Shown: positions 34,002-45,453 of the stretch, piece after piece
Position numbering within the stretch: the first letter of the stretch is position 1
Layout: each line of letters starts with the position of its first letter
Source of the DNA: Toxoplasma gondii ME49
Taxonomy: Eukaryota; Apicomplexa; Conoidasida; Eucoccidiorida; Sarcocystidae
Reading direction: 5' to 3'
DNA: 64,000 nucleotides
Assembly: GCF_000006565.2 (NCBI RefSeq)
Contig: NC_031478.1
Coordinates: forward strand, 1,037,874 to 1,101,873
Notes under the pieces: generated by a model
What the model saw: the letters and a program-made list of their open reading frames with translations, nothing else
Told to the model about the DNA's origin: nothing
Databases searched by the model: none
Translations under genes and position numbers: made by a program

Positions 34002-37000
34002 TTACTGAACCCGCACCGCGTAAACGTGCTCGTACCACAGATCGTCGTGACTCAGGAGGATTCTGTAGAACAGCAGGCGACAAGCACAAGAAAACGTGTG
34101 AAACCGCGGTAGTTACCACAATTTAAATTAAGAGCGAGACGCCTTGAGAGCACCTTCCATTGGCGCTCTGCGTTCTGTCTTGCTACTTGCTTCTTCATTT
34201 CTCTCCTCCACAAGCATTGCGCGATCGACACTCACCCTCTGTGACGGTGTGCGTGTATTCCCAGCTTCTGACCGTGTCCTGCCTTCCAATGAGTGCTTGC
34301 ATCACCGCGACATTGCCTTTGCGTACCATCCCGGTAGGGTAACTTCTCTGACACCCTCTATCCCTTCTCCGTCTCTCGCATCCTGCTGTCTGTCTGCTTT
34401 CTTTCCACCCTTTGTTTCGCCAGTACCCCTCGTCTTGCGCTAACAATCAATTCACCACGCCCGCAACCCGTCATTCGGTGTAACACCACAGAGACAGACT
34501 TGCATCCCGCGTTCTTCCGCGCCACGCAGCAACCGCCTTACCTCTTGTTTAATTCCTAAAAGCACTACGACCGCATCTTCCAGCTGGACACCACTCCTTT
34601 CTCCCCAAAGCCCACCTAACTCGCTACTCGCACTCTGGTCTTACCGCTGGTCAAAGTTGGCTCCCCAGGCACCGAGCAGCATTGCCTTTTTTCCAGCTGC
34701 ATGCACGGCTGAGCGCAGCAAGTCGAATCCAACGTCCCGGTTTTCTTCTTTGGAGAGGAGCATCGAGTAAACGAGGATGCCGTTGTGATGCAAGAGATCC
34801 AGGCTTGTGCGCAGAGCGCGACAAACGCCTCGAAAGGACGGACGGTAGCCTGAGCCGAACTGGCCATGCCGCTGCGTTGGGCACGGCTTGATCACCGGCG
34901 GAAAGTGGAGGTATGCAAGGTGGAACCTACGACGAAATTCAAACACACATCCACTAGAAATCGCCCAACATAGGTCCCACACCATCTATGCAGACAGCCA
35001 AAAACATGCGCCAGACTCCTATGCGTCTCTCGCTGTACCCGAAGCAACAGAAGGGTCGACAAGAGTTTCCCCAGTTGGTAATTATATTGGAGCCAGGATC
35101 GAAGCTCCTAGTTGCCGCATCTGTAGAACGGTTTCTCACCACACGGGAACACACGAGGAAACGTAAAACAATGTTGTTAGCCACTTGCACCGTACGAACA
35201 TCTCTCGCAGTTGACACGCTTCAGAGCAACGACTCTCGCAGAGGAATCGCCCCGAACTCGGCGCCCGAAAACGTCCCAACCAACCCAAACTTCAGAACAC
35301 ACAGCCCGCATGTCTTATTCTCTCCTCTGCACGCGCTCTTGGCTATTTTGCAGTTCTCACTTGAGATGACTGCGAGCCATTTTCTCCAACTCCACATCGA
35401 TGTCGAGCCGGAAGAGGATGGATGCCTTCTCAGAAAGCCCATTTCGTTTGGCAGTTTCTTCGGCGAGGTCCGCAAGCGTCGCTGCCTCCTCCAGCATGAC
35501 TAAGCTCTCGATTTTCGCCCCCCTCCGCTCTCCCACTTTCGCGTTTCGACCCCCACAGTGTGCCCTCGAGAAACCGCCGTCGCCCTTTGTCCCGCTTTCC
35601 GGTTTTGGTCCCTGTTCGCGTGGCGCCGCCCGAGACAGAGCCGACACGACAGCGACAGCGCGAGGACCTGCGCGTACACTCAAAAGGCTCAGGGGAGCCG
35701 CAACCTGCAAGGCGAGTGTCTCCGTCAAACTCCAGCACAAGCTCTGGAGATGCTGACAAGCTGGGGAATACGCTGAAAGTCAAAGGACAAGGCAGTGAGG
35801 AGAGATTGACAGAACAGTTTTATATTCATCGAAAGCGTGGATGCAAATGGAAAAAAATATAGACCTCGAGAACCCTAGAGTTGTGTGAGGCGTCCATGTA
35901 TGCACGGGGATACAAACAGACGGAACCCAACAAGGCCGACAGAACACGGAAAGGGTAAAACGAAGACATGGCGACATATGCGAGATCGAGCTCAGACGCA
36001 ATTTAACAAAGAAGGTCGAGAGTCAGAGTGAACGACAGAGCAGCGAAGGCCTCTCTCAAAGCCTGGCAGACACCAGAGTACGCCGAAGCGACTGCCGCAA
36101 ATTTAGAGAGAAATTGGGAAGAAAACAAAGTATTAGGTACGATATGTTTCTGTGACACGTCCATCGAGTTCCTGTCATTCGCCTCTCACCCGCGAAGGGG
36201 GGGAGAAGGAGATTGGTCGAAAGTTGAGGCCGCACTGGGAGGCCGAGAGGTTCGAACCAGACACACGGGTTTTTGCCCTTGACGAGCTCTGTTACAAACT
36301 CCGCTCCTCCCTGAGAACATATCCAGAAAGCTGTTCGTTCCTTTCTTTTCTATGTTTATGCCCAAACGAAACGTTTGTTTTCTCGATATCAAGCTGGATT
36401 CCGTGTCCCACTCAACATCGGATTCGTAGGCTTCTTGAAACGTCTTTTGTTGCGCCAATCCTACGCATTCCACTCCTGGCGCAGACCTCGAGTGGCACTG
36501 CTTTCCGAATCCAAGTGCTTCCTCGCTGTCCGTGTCTTACTCCAGTTTTGTGCATGCCGTTAAAACGATTGTCTCATATACTCGATGAAGAAGCATTTGC
36601 AAACATCTCGCCTTTCAAACCCTTTCTGTGGCAATGCGTGAAAAATAGACAGATACCACCGGAAGCACTGTGTTCGCTACCATCGATTCGCGCGGAGAGA
36701 GAGTCAAACAGGACATTGTGAGGTAAATTGAACAAGGCGTTCGTGAATACGCTGAAGAACAAAGTAAAGAGAGAACTCAGCCCACTTGCGCAAGCTTTTC
36801 TTTGTTTGAGTGGAGGCTCTGAACGGCAAGGCATGTCGAGGGTGGCAGCGCCTCAAGCGCCTCGACCACGAGAGGCAGTAGCGGCCGCGCAGACACGGAG
36901 AGCAGTCGCACCAGCTGGATCGTCTGCGAAATGAAGAGGAAAAACGGTGGAGCAAAGAAGGAAAGAAAGTGCAAAGTAGTGAGCTGTACAAGACAAACAG

Positions 37001-37737
37001 TGTGAGAAAAAGAAGAGACAGAAAGAAGGCGTGAAACGATGGACACGAGGGAGAGGGAGGAACAGAGACAAAGACAAACTGAAACCAGGAATGCGGGGAA
37101 GAAAGAACAGCGAGAAGGCAAAAGTGAAACAGACACAGCGCGAGAACAGGGAAGCAGGACACCACGGCAGAGAAGAAAGCGTGACGAGGGTAAGGCGAGC
37201 TATCGTCGTTTGGTTGCTCTTTGATGAGCACAGAGAGAGGCAGGCAGTGTAGAGAGGACAGTGGAACGACCTGCTCCCCTGCTGCGCGACGAAGGCACAT
37301 CAAGGCTTCGCTGCGACAGGGCAATTGTAGGAGACCGAAATGCGATGGAGAAACGGGAAAAAGCGAAATGCAAGACGCAAAGCAGCTGTCACAACACGGT
37401 GTTTCGGCAAAAAAGCACGCAAGTAAGAACAGGCCCACTGAGAGGAACCGAGGAAAAAAAAGGCACGGTTGCGATTAGCGTATTCGACCACCATCTCGCC
37501 TCGTCCCTCACGCAGTTTTCCATCTGTTTCCGGTACACTTCCTCGTGTCTCCAAATGCCGCCTAATCACCTCTGTCTTCTCATTTTCTATCCTTATGCTT
37601 CTTGCATCTCTCCTCCATCGCCCTTCCTCGCTCTATCAAATGTTCCCGCATTCCCAACTCCCTTGAAGTGGTTTCCAGCCTAACACCAAAAAGCCTCCGT
37701 ACCTCAAAGATACATACTTATATACCGAAAGAAATAC

Positions 37738-37779
<42 letters not shown>

Positions 37780-40700
37780 GTATCAAACCAAGAGCATCCC
37801 ACCGATCTACGTTTCGCGCGCTGTCACGGGCAGCCACAGCTGTGGGGTAAAGTAAGTGCAAAAAATAAATGATCGATATTTTCGATCCTTGTGTACACCC
37901 AAGCGATTGCGCAGATACGCTTGTTAGACGCGTCCTCCCCAGCAAAACATCCGGTTTCTTCCCCTTTGCATCCCCGCGTCTCCACGCCCCTGCGAGTGTA
38001 GTTACACTGCCTCACCTGAGCGGTTTTCCCCCCTTCTGGGAGAGACTCGAAAACGTCAACTTCAACCCCAGGGAGGCCATCTGCTTCGCCGGCAACCGCG
38101 CGGTAGAACAGCGTTCTCTGTAAAGCTGTCTCCATCTTTGAGTCTCCTTGCTCTCCAGGCCTCTCCCGCTCTCCCTCCATTCGCCCTCGCACCCGAGACG
38201 ACGCCTTGAGCGACCGGAGAACAGACGGAGAAAAGCGGTTTCGCCCCTCCTCTGCATCCGCCGAAACCGCTGATGAAGATCCAGACGAAGAAACGGAATA
38301 AGAGGAAGAAGACGAAAACGCAGAAGAGAGAGGAGTGGATTCACTGAGAACCAGTTCTCGCCGACGGCGAATCGCTCGAAGAAGGCGAGAGGCCACCTCG
38401 GCGATGGGGCAAGGCAGCAGGGGCGTAGGCGGCAGAAGGAAACCGAGACCAGGGAAGGACTTGTCAGAGAAAGAAGATGCAGCAGAAATCGAAGGCAGAG
38501 AAGGAGAACACGAGGAAACGCCAGGTGAGGGAAGTGAAGAAGAGTGTGCGTTTGCGGAATCTGGAGTAGAAGTGGACAACGAGGACGCGTGAGGCTGCGC
38601 GAGACGAAGCCTTCTTCCTTGAAGGCGAGCGTGGCGCAAAAGGCGAACTGAGATGGATGCCGAGCGGTTGAGGAGACCCACACCGAGGAGTCGGCCTGGA
38701 AAAAGTGGAGAAGCAAAAAACCAGGCAAAAACAGAAAGGGCAACTAGAAAATAAAAACGGAAAAGCGTACGTGACTCGTGGCGTTTTCGTCCCCACAAAG
38801 TCGAAACACGTCGACACGGAAAAAGCGGAAAACAAGCAAAGAAGAGACGCTGCCCTGGTGAACCCGTTTACTGCGAGAGACAGGCATGAGATGTACATCC
38901 ACCGCCGAACATTTCCGTCAGTCCCAAGAACGAAGTGTCGTTCCACAGAGGGGGTTGAAAAACTGAAGAGTTTTCCAGCTGCCTCGTGACATGAGTTAAA
39001 GTCGTTGTTTCGCTCTCTCCATCGTCTGGCATGCTCGGGGAAGCGTCTGCCCTTTTGCGAGTGCTAGAGTCTACATGCAGAGCCAGTGTGTCCCCGGATA
39101 CAAACTGTATACTCGTATTCTGATGTACAGGTATATATACATGCGCCGTTCTCTACCTCTATTCATAAATATATATACGCATTTACTTTTATATATATAT
39201 ATATATGAGTGCTCACATGTATGTACAAATGTGATTTCTCACATGCTTATATACACATGCAACTGTGTGTGTTTATGTCGATGTGCCGCTAGGCAACTGT
39301 GTTGGTCTCTGTAGCTACGGCATTATGCCAGCACCGCCTCGGAGACTCTGTCCCTTGAAGCTGCATTTTCAAGCTGAAGAAGCATACCAAGCTTCCTGAA
39401 AATTCAGAGACAAAGAGCGGTCTATTCACTCATTTCTCTAGCGCTTCAGAACGTCTCCGCCATAGACACGACTTCGCATCTCTGTCTCATCTTGAGATGC
39501 ATGGATCCAAGAGCGTAGTTGTTCATTAGTGCCTCTGTTGCCGCGGCTACGCAACAATGCTTGCTGGTGTACGTACACCGCAGCACTCACCGTCGTCTTC
39601 TCCAACTTCGACGAGTGCGCCTGTTCGGACTTGTCGCAGTTCTTCGAGATTTGCAATTTCGTGCTGAAACACCCAGGGATGACCTCCAAAGAGTTTCTCG
39701 CGTCGTCGTGCACCGCCATGGCAAGAAGGAGCGGGGAGAAGCCGCACTCGCGTCACCTCTCGGCTGCATGCTGTCCTTCCTTCTTGCGACTCTTTTTCGA
39801 ACTCCTCTTCCTTTTGTTCTTCCACTTCTTCTTCCCGATTTGCCCCGGTTCCCTGCGGAGTTTCGCGGACCTCGTTCCGCGCCTCCAGAGCTGCCTTGGC
39901 AGTCCACGTGACCGCAAGCACCGACGGGGCTGCATGCGTTTTATTCGTCTTTTTCCTCGCTTTCCCCGGGACCCGTGAGGTCTCAGAAGAGACGCTGGAA
40001 GAGGATGAGGGAGCGGGGAACGCATCCTTGACGTCATCTGTTGTTGCGTTGCACGGGCGTCTCCTCTCACCTCTTTCCTCGCCCTTCGCTGCGGCGCCCC
40101 ATACCGGATTCCGGTCGCCTAGCCATTCGCTTGCTCCGGCGGCTTCCCGCTCTAACTCCTCGTCCTCTCTCTGCTTTGTCTGCTGAGGCGACCCGCGCGA
40201 CCGGCGCCTGCCTCCTCTCCACTCATCTGCGGGTCTCTCGGGTCCTTCTGTCTCTGGCGCTTCTGTGAGTGGAGGCCGAGAGTCGGTGTTGAAGGGAGAC
40301 AGTTCCTGCGAGTGGGGGGAGAATCCACGTGTCGCTCTCACCCTAGCGAACGCGCGAGAGAAGGCGAGGAGGCCCAGAGAGGAGCTTGAAGAAGCAGAGG
40401 CAGGAGAGAAGGCGCCTACCGAGGGCGAGCAAGAGCCAAGAGAAGAAGCATTCCAGTGCTCCCTTCGTCCAGAGGGACATGCGCCTGAGTCTCCGCGGAT
40501 GGGGGGTGAGAGCGCAAATGTCGAAGGGAGAGGAACAGAGGCAGAAGGCAGAGAAGCTGAAGATGAAAGTGACCTACAGGCCTGCTGACGGAGACAGCGA
40601 GCCGACAGAAATGATGCAAACGAAAACAGATCGCTTACACGACTGGACGAAGCTGGAAACGGTTCTCCGCTTACAGTGAAGGGATAGCAGACCGCTACCG

Positions 40701-41181
40701 AATGAGAAGAACACCCCAGACGCCCACGATTGGAGCACGACGACAAAGCAGAGCGACCGGCATGGGCCGAGCGTCCGAGCGGTTCGCTTCCGGGGACGAG
40801 AGACTCAGGGAAGTTCCGGTTCTCGTCCTTCTTCTCTTGGCGTCTCTCCCCGTCTCTCTCTGCAGGACAGTCGCAGGCAGAGCAGAGCGAAACGCACGCA
40901 GAGCCAAGGAGAGAGGGGGAGAGTGAGATGGAGTGGCGACGAAGAAGAAGACCGAGAGGGGACTCCAAGACCTGTTTGCGGGAGCTCGCCGCTCTCGTCT
41001 CCGCAGAAGGCATGCGAGAATTGCTTCTTCCAGGAGGGAACGCCAGCAAGACGAGAGGAGAATCTTTGGGCGGAGAAACGGAGAATGAGGCAGCCGTCGA
41101 CTGAGACAAAGACTTCCGTCGTCTCGGCCGACGCCACAAATCGACGCGAGTGCCGGGTGTACGCGCGACGGTATGCGCCAT
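34002..41181 (-). CDS. PUA plus Rossmann SAM-methyltransferase-like protein (RlmI type)
   Basis: This resembles the RlmI/YccW family, which methylates a cytosine of large-subunit rRNA in bacteria. Exons I can place are 39591-41181, 38016-38695, 36786-36923, 35361-35704, 34645-34926 and 34002-34062; all tested joins keep phase. Exon 1 (ATG 41181) is mostly Ser/Arg-rich but ends in a PUA start, KLFGGHPWVFQHEI then ALVEVGEDDG. Exon 2 continues GRLLGVGLLNRSASISVRLL and, after a Ser-rich insert, has the family block FYRAVAGEADGLPGVEVDVF. Exon 3 begins TIQLVRLLSVSARPLLPLV. Exon 35361-35704 carries VAAPLSLLSVRAGPRAVAVV, the first Rossmann repeats. Exon 34645-34926 has LAYLHFPPVIKP where RlmI has LDPPAF. 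The last exon ends WYEHVYAVRVQ. One or two exons between 36785 and 35705 are unresolved (candidates near 36185-36300 and 36020-36150). Product localisation is unknown. Confidence 0.8.
37744..37777. repeat. (AT)n microsatellite in RlmI-like intron 2
   Basis: A pure AT run of about 34 bp, between the exons ending at 38016 and starting at 36923 of the minus-strand gene. Confidence 0.9.
39566..39579. repeat. Second copy of palindrome GGTGTACGTACACC
   Basis: Identical to 4206-4219. It sits 12-25 bp inside intron 1 of the RlmI-like gene, just after the donor at 39590. Confidence 0.6.
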
Positions 41182-42952
41182 GGGGGAGACGCTAGTGAGG
41201 GAATGGGGGAACAGAAGGACAGAAAAAATGGAGGTGGAAACAACTAGAAAGGAACTTAATGGTGGACAGACTCTGAAAAAACGCGGGGGTGAACGTAGTG
41301 CTGCAAGACTTGAAGAATGGGTGGGGAGGTTGGGGACGCCACACGAAGTGGAAAAGCCGGCGATGCCACGAGGCGAAAGAGGAAACAACAGAACAAGAGG
41401 CGTAGAAAGACTGAAGATACATTCAGTGAAATATCAGTAACGATGAAAGCTCTTCGGTGAACGTATCAACATAGTAGATGAAGCGGGTGGAGGAGAAAAT
41501 AATGCGAGGCAGGTCGACGCTGTAGGTGAGAGAGTTCAAACACGATGGAGTGACTATTTTCGCATGCATGCCACTTGGAACGTTGTATGTGCACTTGTTC
41601 ACGAAGAGGAAAAGTCAATCGACAGTCAAGAGAAGCGAATGAAATAGCGCAGGAGAGGCCGCGCGCGAAGAAACGCGGTGCTTCGCAGCGACGGGTATTA
41701 GATGAGAAAGCATGGGTTGGGTCCCCCTCTTAAGAAGAAGACAGAAAAACAACAGTAGCACTCGATTCAGAAGGTGACAAGGCACTTGCCTTTGACGATG
41801 GAGAGAAAATCGAGGTGCACGGAACACACTCGAGCAGTGCAAAGTCGCCCGGCCGGTCTCCGCGCTGTTTGGGGCTGAGCCTCAACGGCGGGAAGGCGGA
41901 AGAAAGCGCCTGGACTCGCGGGTTCTCGATTTCGTTTTGTTGCCACAAGGCAGAAAAGACACAGCAGAATCAACCGGGGTCCGAAATCGAAGAGGAGAGG
42001 GATTCTAACGGTGAATAGCGAGGGCAGTAAGACGCAGACTGCAGAGGAGCGAAGAGCAAAGCCGTCCGTTCGCTGCCCCCTTTTGCGAACAATGTGCAGG
42101 CTGCATGCGCTTCCCTGGAGACACGTTGCAGCTGAGAGATCCAACAGAACGTTTTCCGGAGCGTAAGAAGAAACGAGGTTGGAAGAACAATCTCCAGGAT
42201 TAGGGCAAGAGCAGTACAAAGCCGATTCGCGCTTTGCGTGACGCCACAGCACTGCAGGAACCTCGTCGTGACAGCAGACCATGCTGTGTGTATGTATGCA
42301 CTTCAGCGCGAGTGGCTCTGCCTGGACATTCATCGCCGATTCCTGAAAACGCAGGAACGTCTGCACGAGCTGATTCTTCGAGCGAGTTTCTGGGCCAATT
42401 TCTCCAGGCGGTAGTTTTCTGCGTTCCCGAGATTCTGGGTTCTCCACTTGCTTCCGATTCCACCGCCACAAATCGGGCCGTGAAAAGCTGTTCGGCCGTC
42501 TCGCGATATGGCGTTCTTTTCCAGTGCGCTGCTCCTGACAGGAGAGCCTGGCTTGCAGAGAAGCGGTTTCGTGTCTAGCCAATAACCTGGAATAACAGTT
42601 TTCCGTCGGTCTGTTCCCTGGATCTCCTCGTTTCGTCGCTTTTCATGTTCCAGATGTTGCAAAGAAGACCCTCTCACTCCAACCGGAACCGCTCGACTTG
42701 CGCGTGTCCTGTGGTGTCTGACACTACAGTAGGGTCTCAGATCCTGTCCGCCAGGACCTTTGTTCTTAGCCACATCAAGCGCATTTGACTTCCATTGTGA
42801 ATCCCCACCACCGTTTTCTGCCATCCGCAGTCGTTTTCCGTATCCACTGCGAGCAAAGGTCTCGAACAGCGCCTGCTCGGTTGTTCAGCAGGTGTACAAA
42901 CTCAGGGCTGTGGCCGCTCGTGACTTTGAATCTGAGGAGTTTGTCAAAACGC
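41182..42952. other. Divergent intergenic region, RlmI-like gene / five-exon gene
   Basis: About 1.8 kb between divergent starts. The frame upstream of 41181 stays open to 41388 but without an ATG. The minus-strand frame 41767-42582 shows no family motif. Promoters of both neighbours are expected here; I see no gene. Confidence 0.45.
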
Positions 42953-45420
42953 ATGCACCGTAGGGAACGTAGCTTTTCTTTTGGCTTCTCGCATGCAATG
43001 GCAGCAGGCAAGCGGTTTCTTTCGCGGGTAGCGGGAACTCGCGCTGTCTGCTCATGTGTTTTCTCACCTGCAACTTTCTCGTCATCTGAGTTTTCCTCTT
43101 CTCCATCTTCGTCCTCTTCTTCAACTGCGACAGCTGTCCCCATTGCAGCGTGCTCTGACTCTCTCTCATCTGAACCGCAAGGCACACTGTCAACATGTAG
43201 CTGCATCTCTTCGCCGGCCCGCGCTTTGTCGAAGCGTTCTACCAGTTCGTCCTCCACCCGTTTTCCAGATCAGCCTTTTCCTCTGTTTCGGCGTCGTCCG
43301 CGCCCCTCGTGTGAGTTCTCTTCCTGCTCTCTGCCTTCTCCAGCAGACCCGCGTTGGGTTTGCTTTGCCAGCCTCAGGCGTCCACCCTCGGCATGTCAGC
43401 CAGCGCCGATCTTATTCCAGTCAAGGCCTCGCCTTCCCTCAGAAGAATGTACACCTGACGGCTTCGGGGAGAGGCCTGAAGCGACCTGCGCGCGCTTCCC
43501 GCTCCTCGCGTCACCCGTTTCCTTCTCGGTTTCGTCTCTTCCAGTCTTGGTCCTCTTCCTGTTCCTTCTCTTCATCCCGGCTTTGAGCGCTGTCAGCGTG
43601 TCGTCAAAGTCTTTCTCGCGTCCTCCTCGCGGTCCCTTCCCCTCCTCTTCTCTCTCGACCTCGTCTCGCTTCTTTTCGTGGACTCGCCGGCAGCCGAGCT
43701 GGGCGTCTCCGAAGACCGACGAGCCTCCAGGTGTCTACGCAGCTCGGCCCCGCGATCTGTCGAGAAGAGACGCGAAGGAAAGCCTGCATGCGTGTCACCC
43801 TTCTCTCCACACGGCGGCTGCGTCGGGTCTCGACGACGGTGCTTACAAACGCAGAAGGCCACCCCACGCTGTCCCTTGCAGTCTGGGAGCGGCGCGGCCG
43901 ATCGGGAGAAAGGAGGAAGCAAGAGAACGTACCAGAGAGAGCAGCGGCCGTCTCGTATCCACCGTGGTTGACGTGACATCCTTTTCGTCCGCCTCGGCCT
44001 TCTTTCTTTTCCCTCTATCCCCCCCTCATAGTGAAGCTGTGGTCCCTCCGGCTGATGCCTCGTCTCTTCGTGGCTCTCTCGCTTCTTCTCTGCCAGCTGA
44101 ATCGGCATTGTCTCCTTCGTTTTCTCTCCCACTTCGTTCTTCGTCAGCCTCTGTGTCTCCGACTTGGAGCCTCTCCTCTTTCTTCTCTTCGTCCTTCTCC
44201 CCTTCGTCTTTCGCTTCGCCTTTGGGGTCGCCGCTCTTTGCGTACGGGCCGAAGTATCCGTACCCCACGCAGTCGAACCGGATCAACAAGAAGCCGCCTT
44301 GCGTCTTGTCGTCGCCCTCGGCGTTTCCAGCGCTGCTTCTGACTCTGCCGCCTCTGAACATCACTGCAGTGAATCCCGCGTATGTTGGCCAGCATGTGCG
44401 TTTGCCGGTGTTGCCGTCTGCCGATTTTTTCTCGCTTCTCACCGCGCCTCGTCTCGCGGCCTTCTTCCCGCCAAGCACGCGCATCCGGCACTACTTGCGC
44501 GGGCCGGGAGGCATCGAAATCAGCGACGAGAGTCAGCCGTACTTTTCGCTTCTTCGGGACCTCTCAGAGGCCCGCAGAAGAAGCGAAGAAGAGAACAGAA
44601 GCCTCGACGAAGAGCGACAGGGGAGACAGGGAGAGATCCTGCCCATCTCTGCAGAGACGAGAGACGCGATGGAGGCCCTCCCGCGAGCTGAAGAGACGCT
44701 CGTGTCTGCGAGACGCGAGCTGAAAGGGCGGGCGTCTCGGCCCGCGCCCCCCCGCGTACAGACACCCGATCGACGGGTCTGGACCGAGTACGCCCATCTC
44801 CTCGCCTTCCTCAAGCGCCGAGACGAAACTGGTGCGCCTGGCGAGTCAGCGGAGAGACGGAACGAGGCAGGCGAAAGTCGGAGCGCATCCGGAGGCAAAC
44901 AAAGAGTCGACCGTGAGAACACGCGTCCCGAAATCGACGACGGCGAGGTACCCTCAGACGCGGAAGGCCGGGAGAAGGAGCACTCAGAGTATCGCGTGTT
45001 CTTCGAGGAGATTGCCAAGATTTCCGAGAAGAGGAAACAAATGTACAAGGGAAAGAAACCGTGGCGCGAAGATCTCCACCCCACCAAAAGTATTTTCGAT
45101 CGGCCATGCTTTCCGGGCGATGCGCTACCCTACATTCAGCAGCACAACGAAGAGATGATCAAAGAGGGAAAGCTAGACCAAGTCATCAATGAAGACGAGC
45201 TCAGATGCGTAAGCGAGAGGCGACAGTGGAAGGACTGTCAGGTCCTCTCTCGCGTTTCCGGTGTCCATGTCCGAGAGGAGACTCTCTACGCTCTTCGCCG
45301 GCAAGATATCCTCCTCTGGAGATCTTTGGTGCACTTCACGCTGCTCTAGCAAGAGGCTTCCAAATTACAAATATTGCCTCACTAAGTAGAATTCCATGTC
45401 ATTCCGCAGTCACCTGCAGT

Positions 45421-45453
<33 letters not shown>

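Noticed and set aside
36028..36282. Plus-strand frame with ordered-looking composition (KAWQTPEYAEATAANLE)
   Set aside because: It is antisense inside the RlmI-like gene, has no partner exons, and the minus strand there is a better coding candidate.
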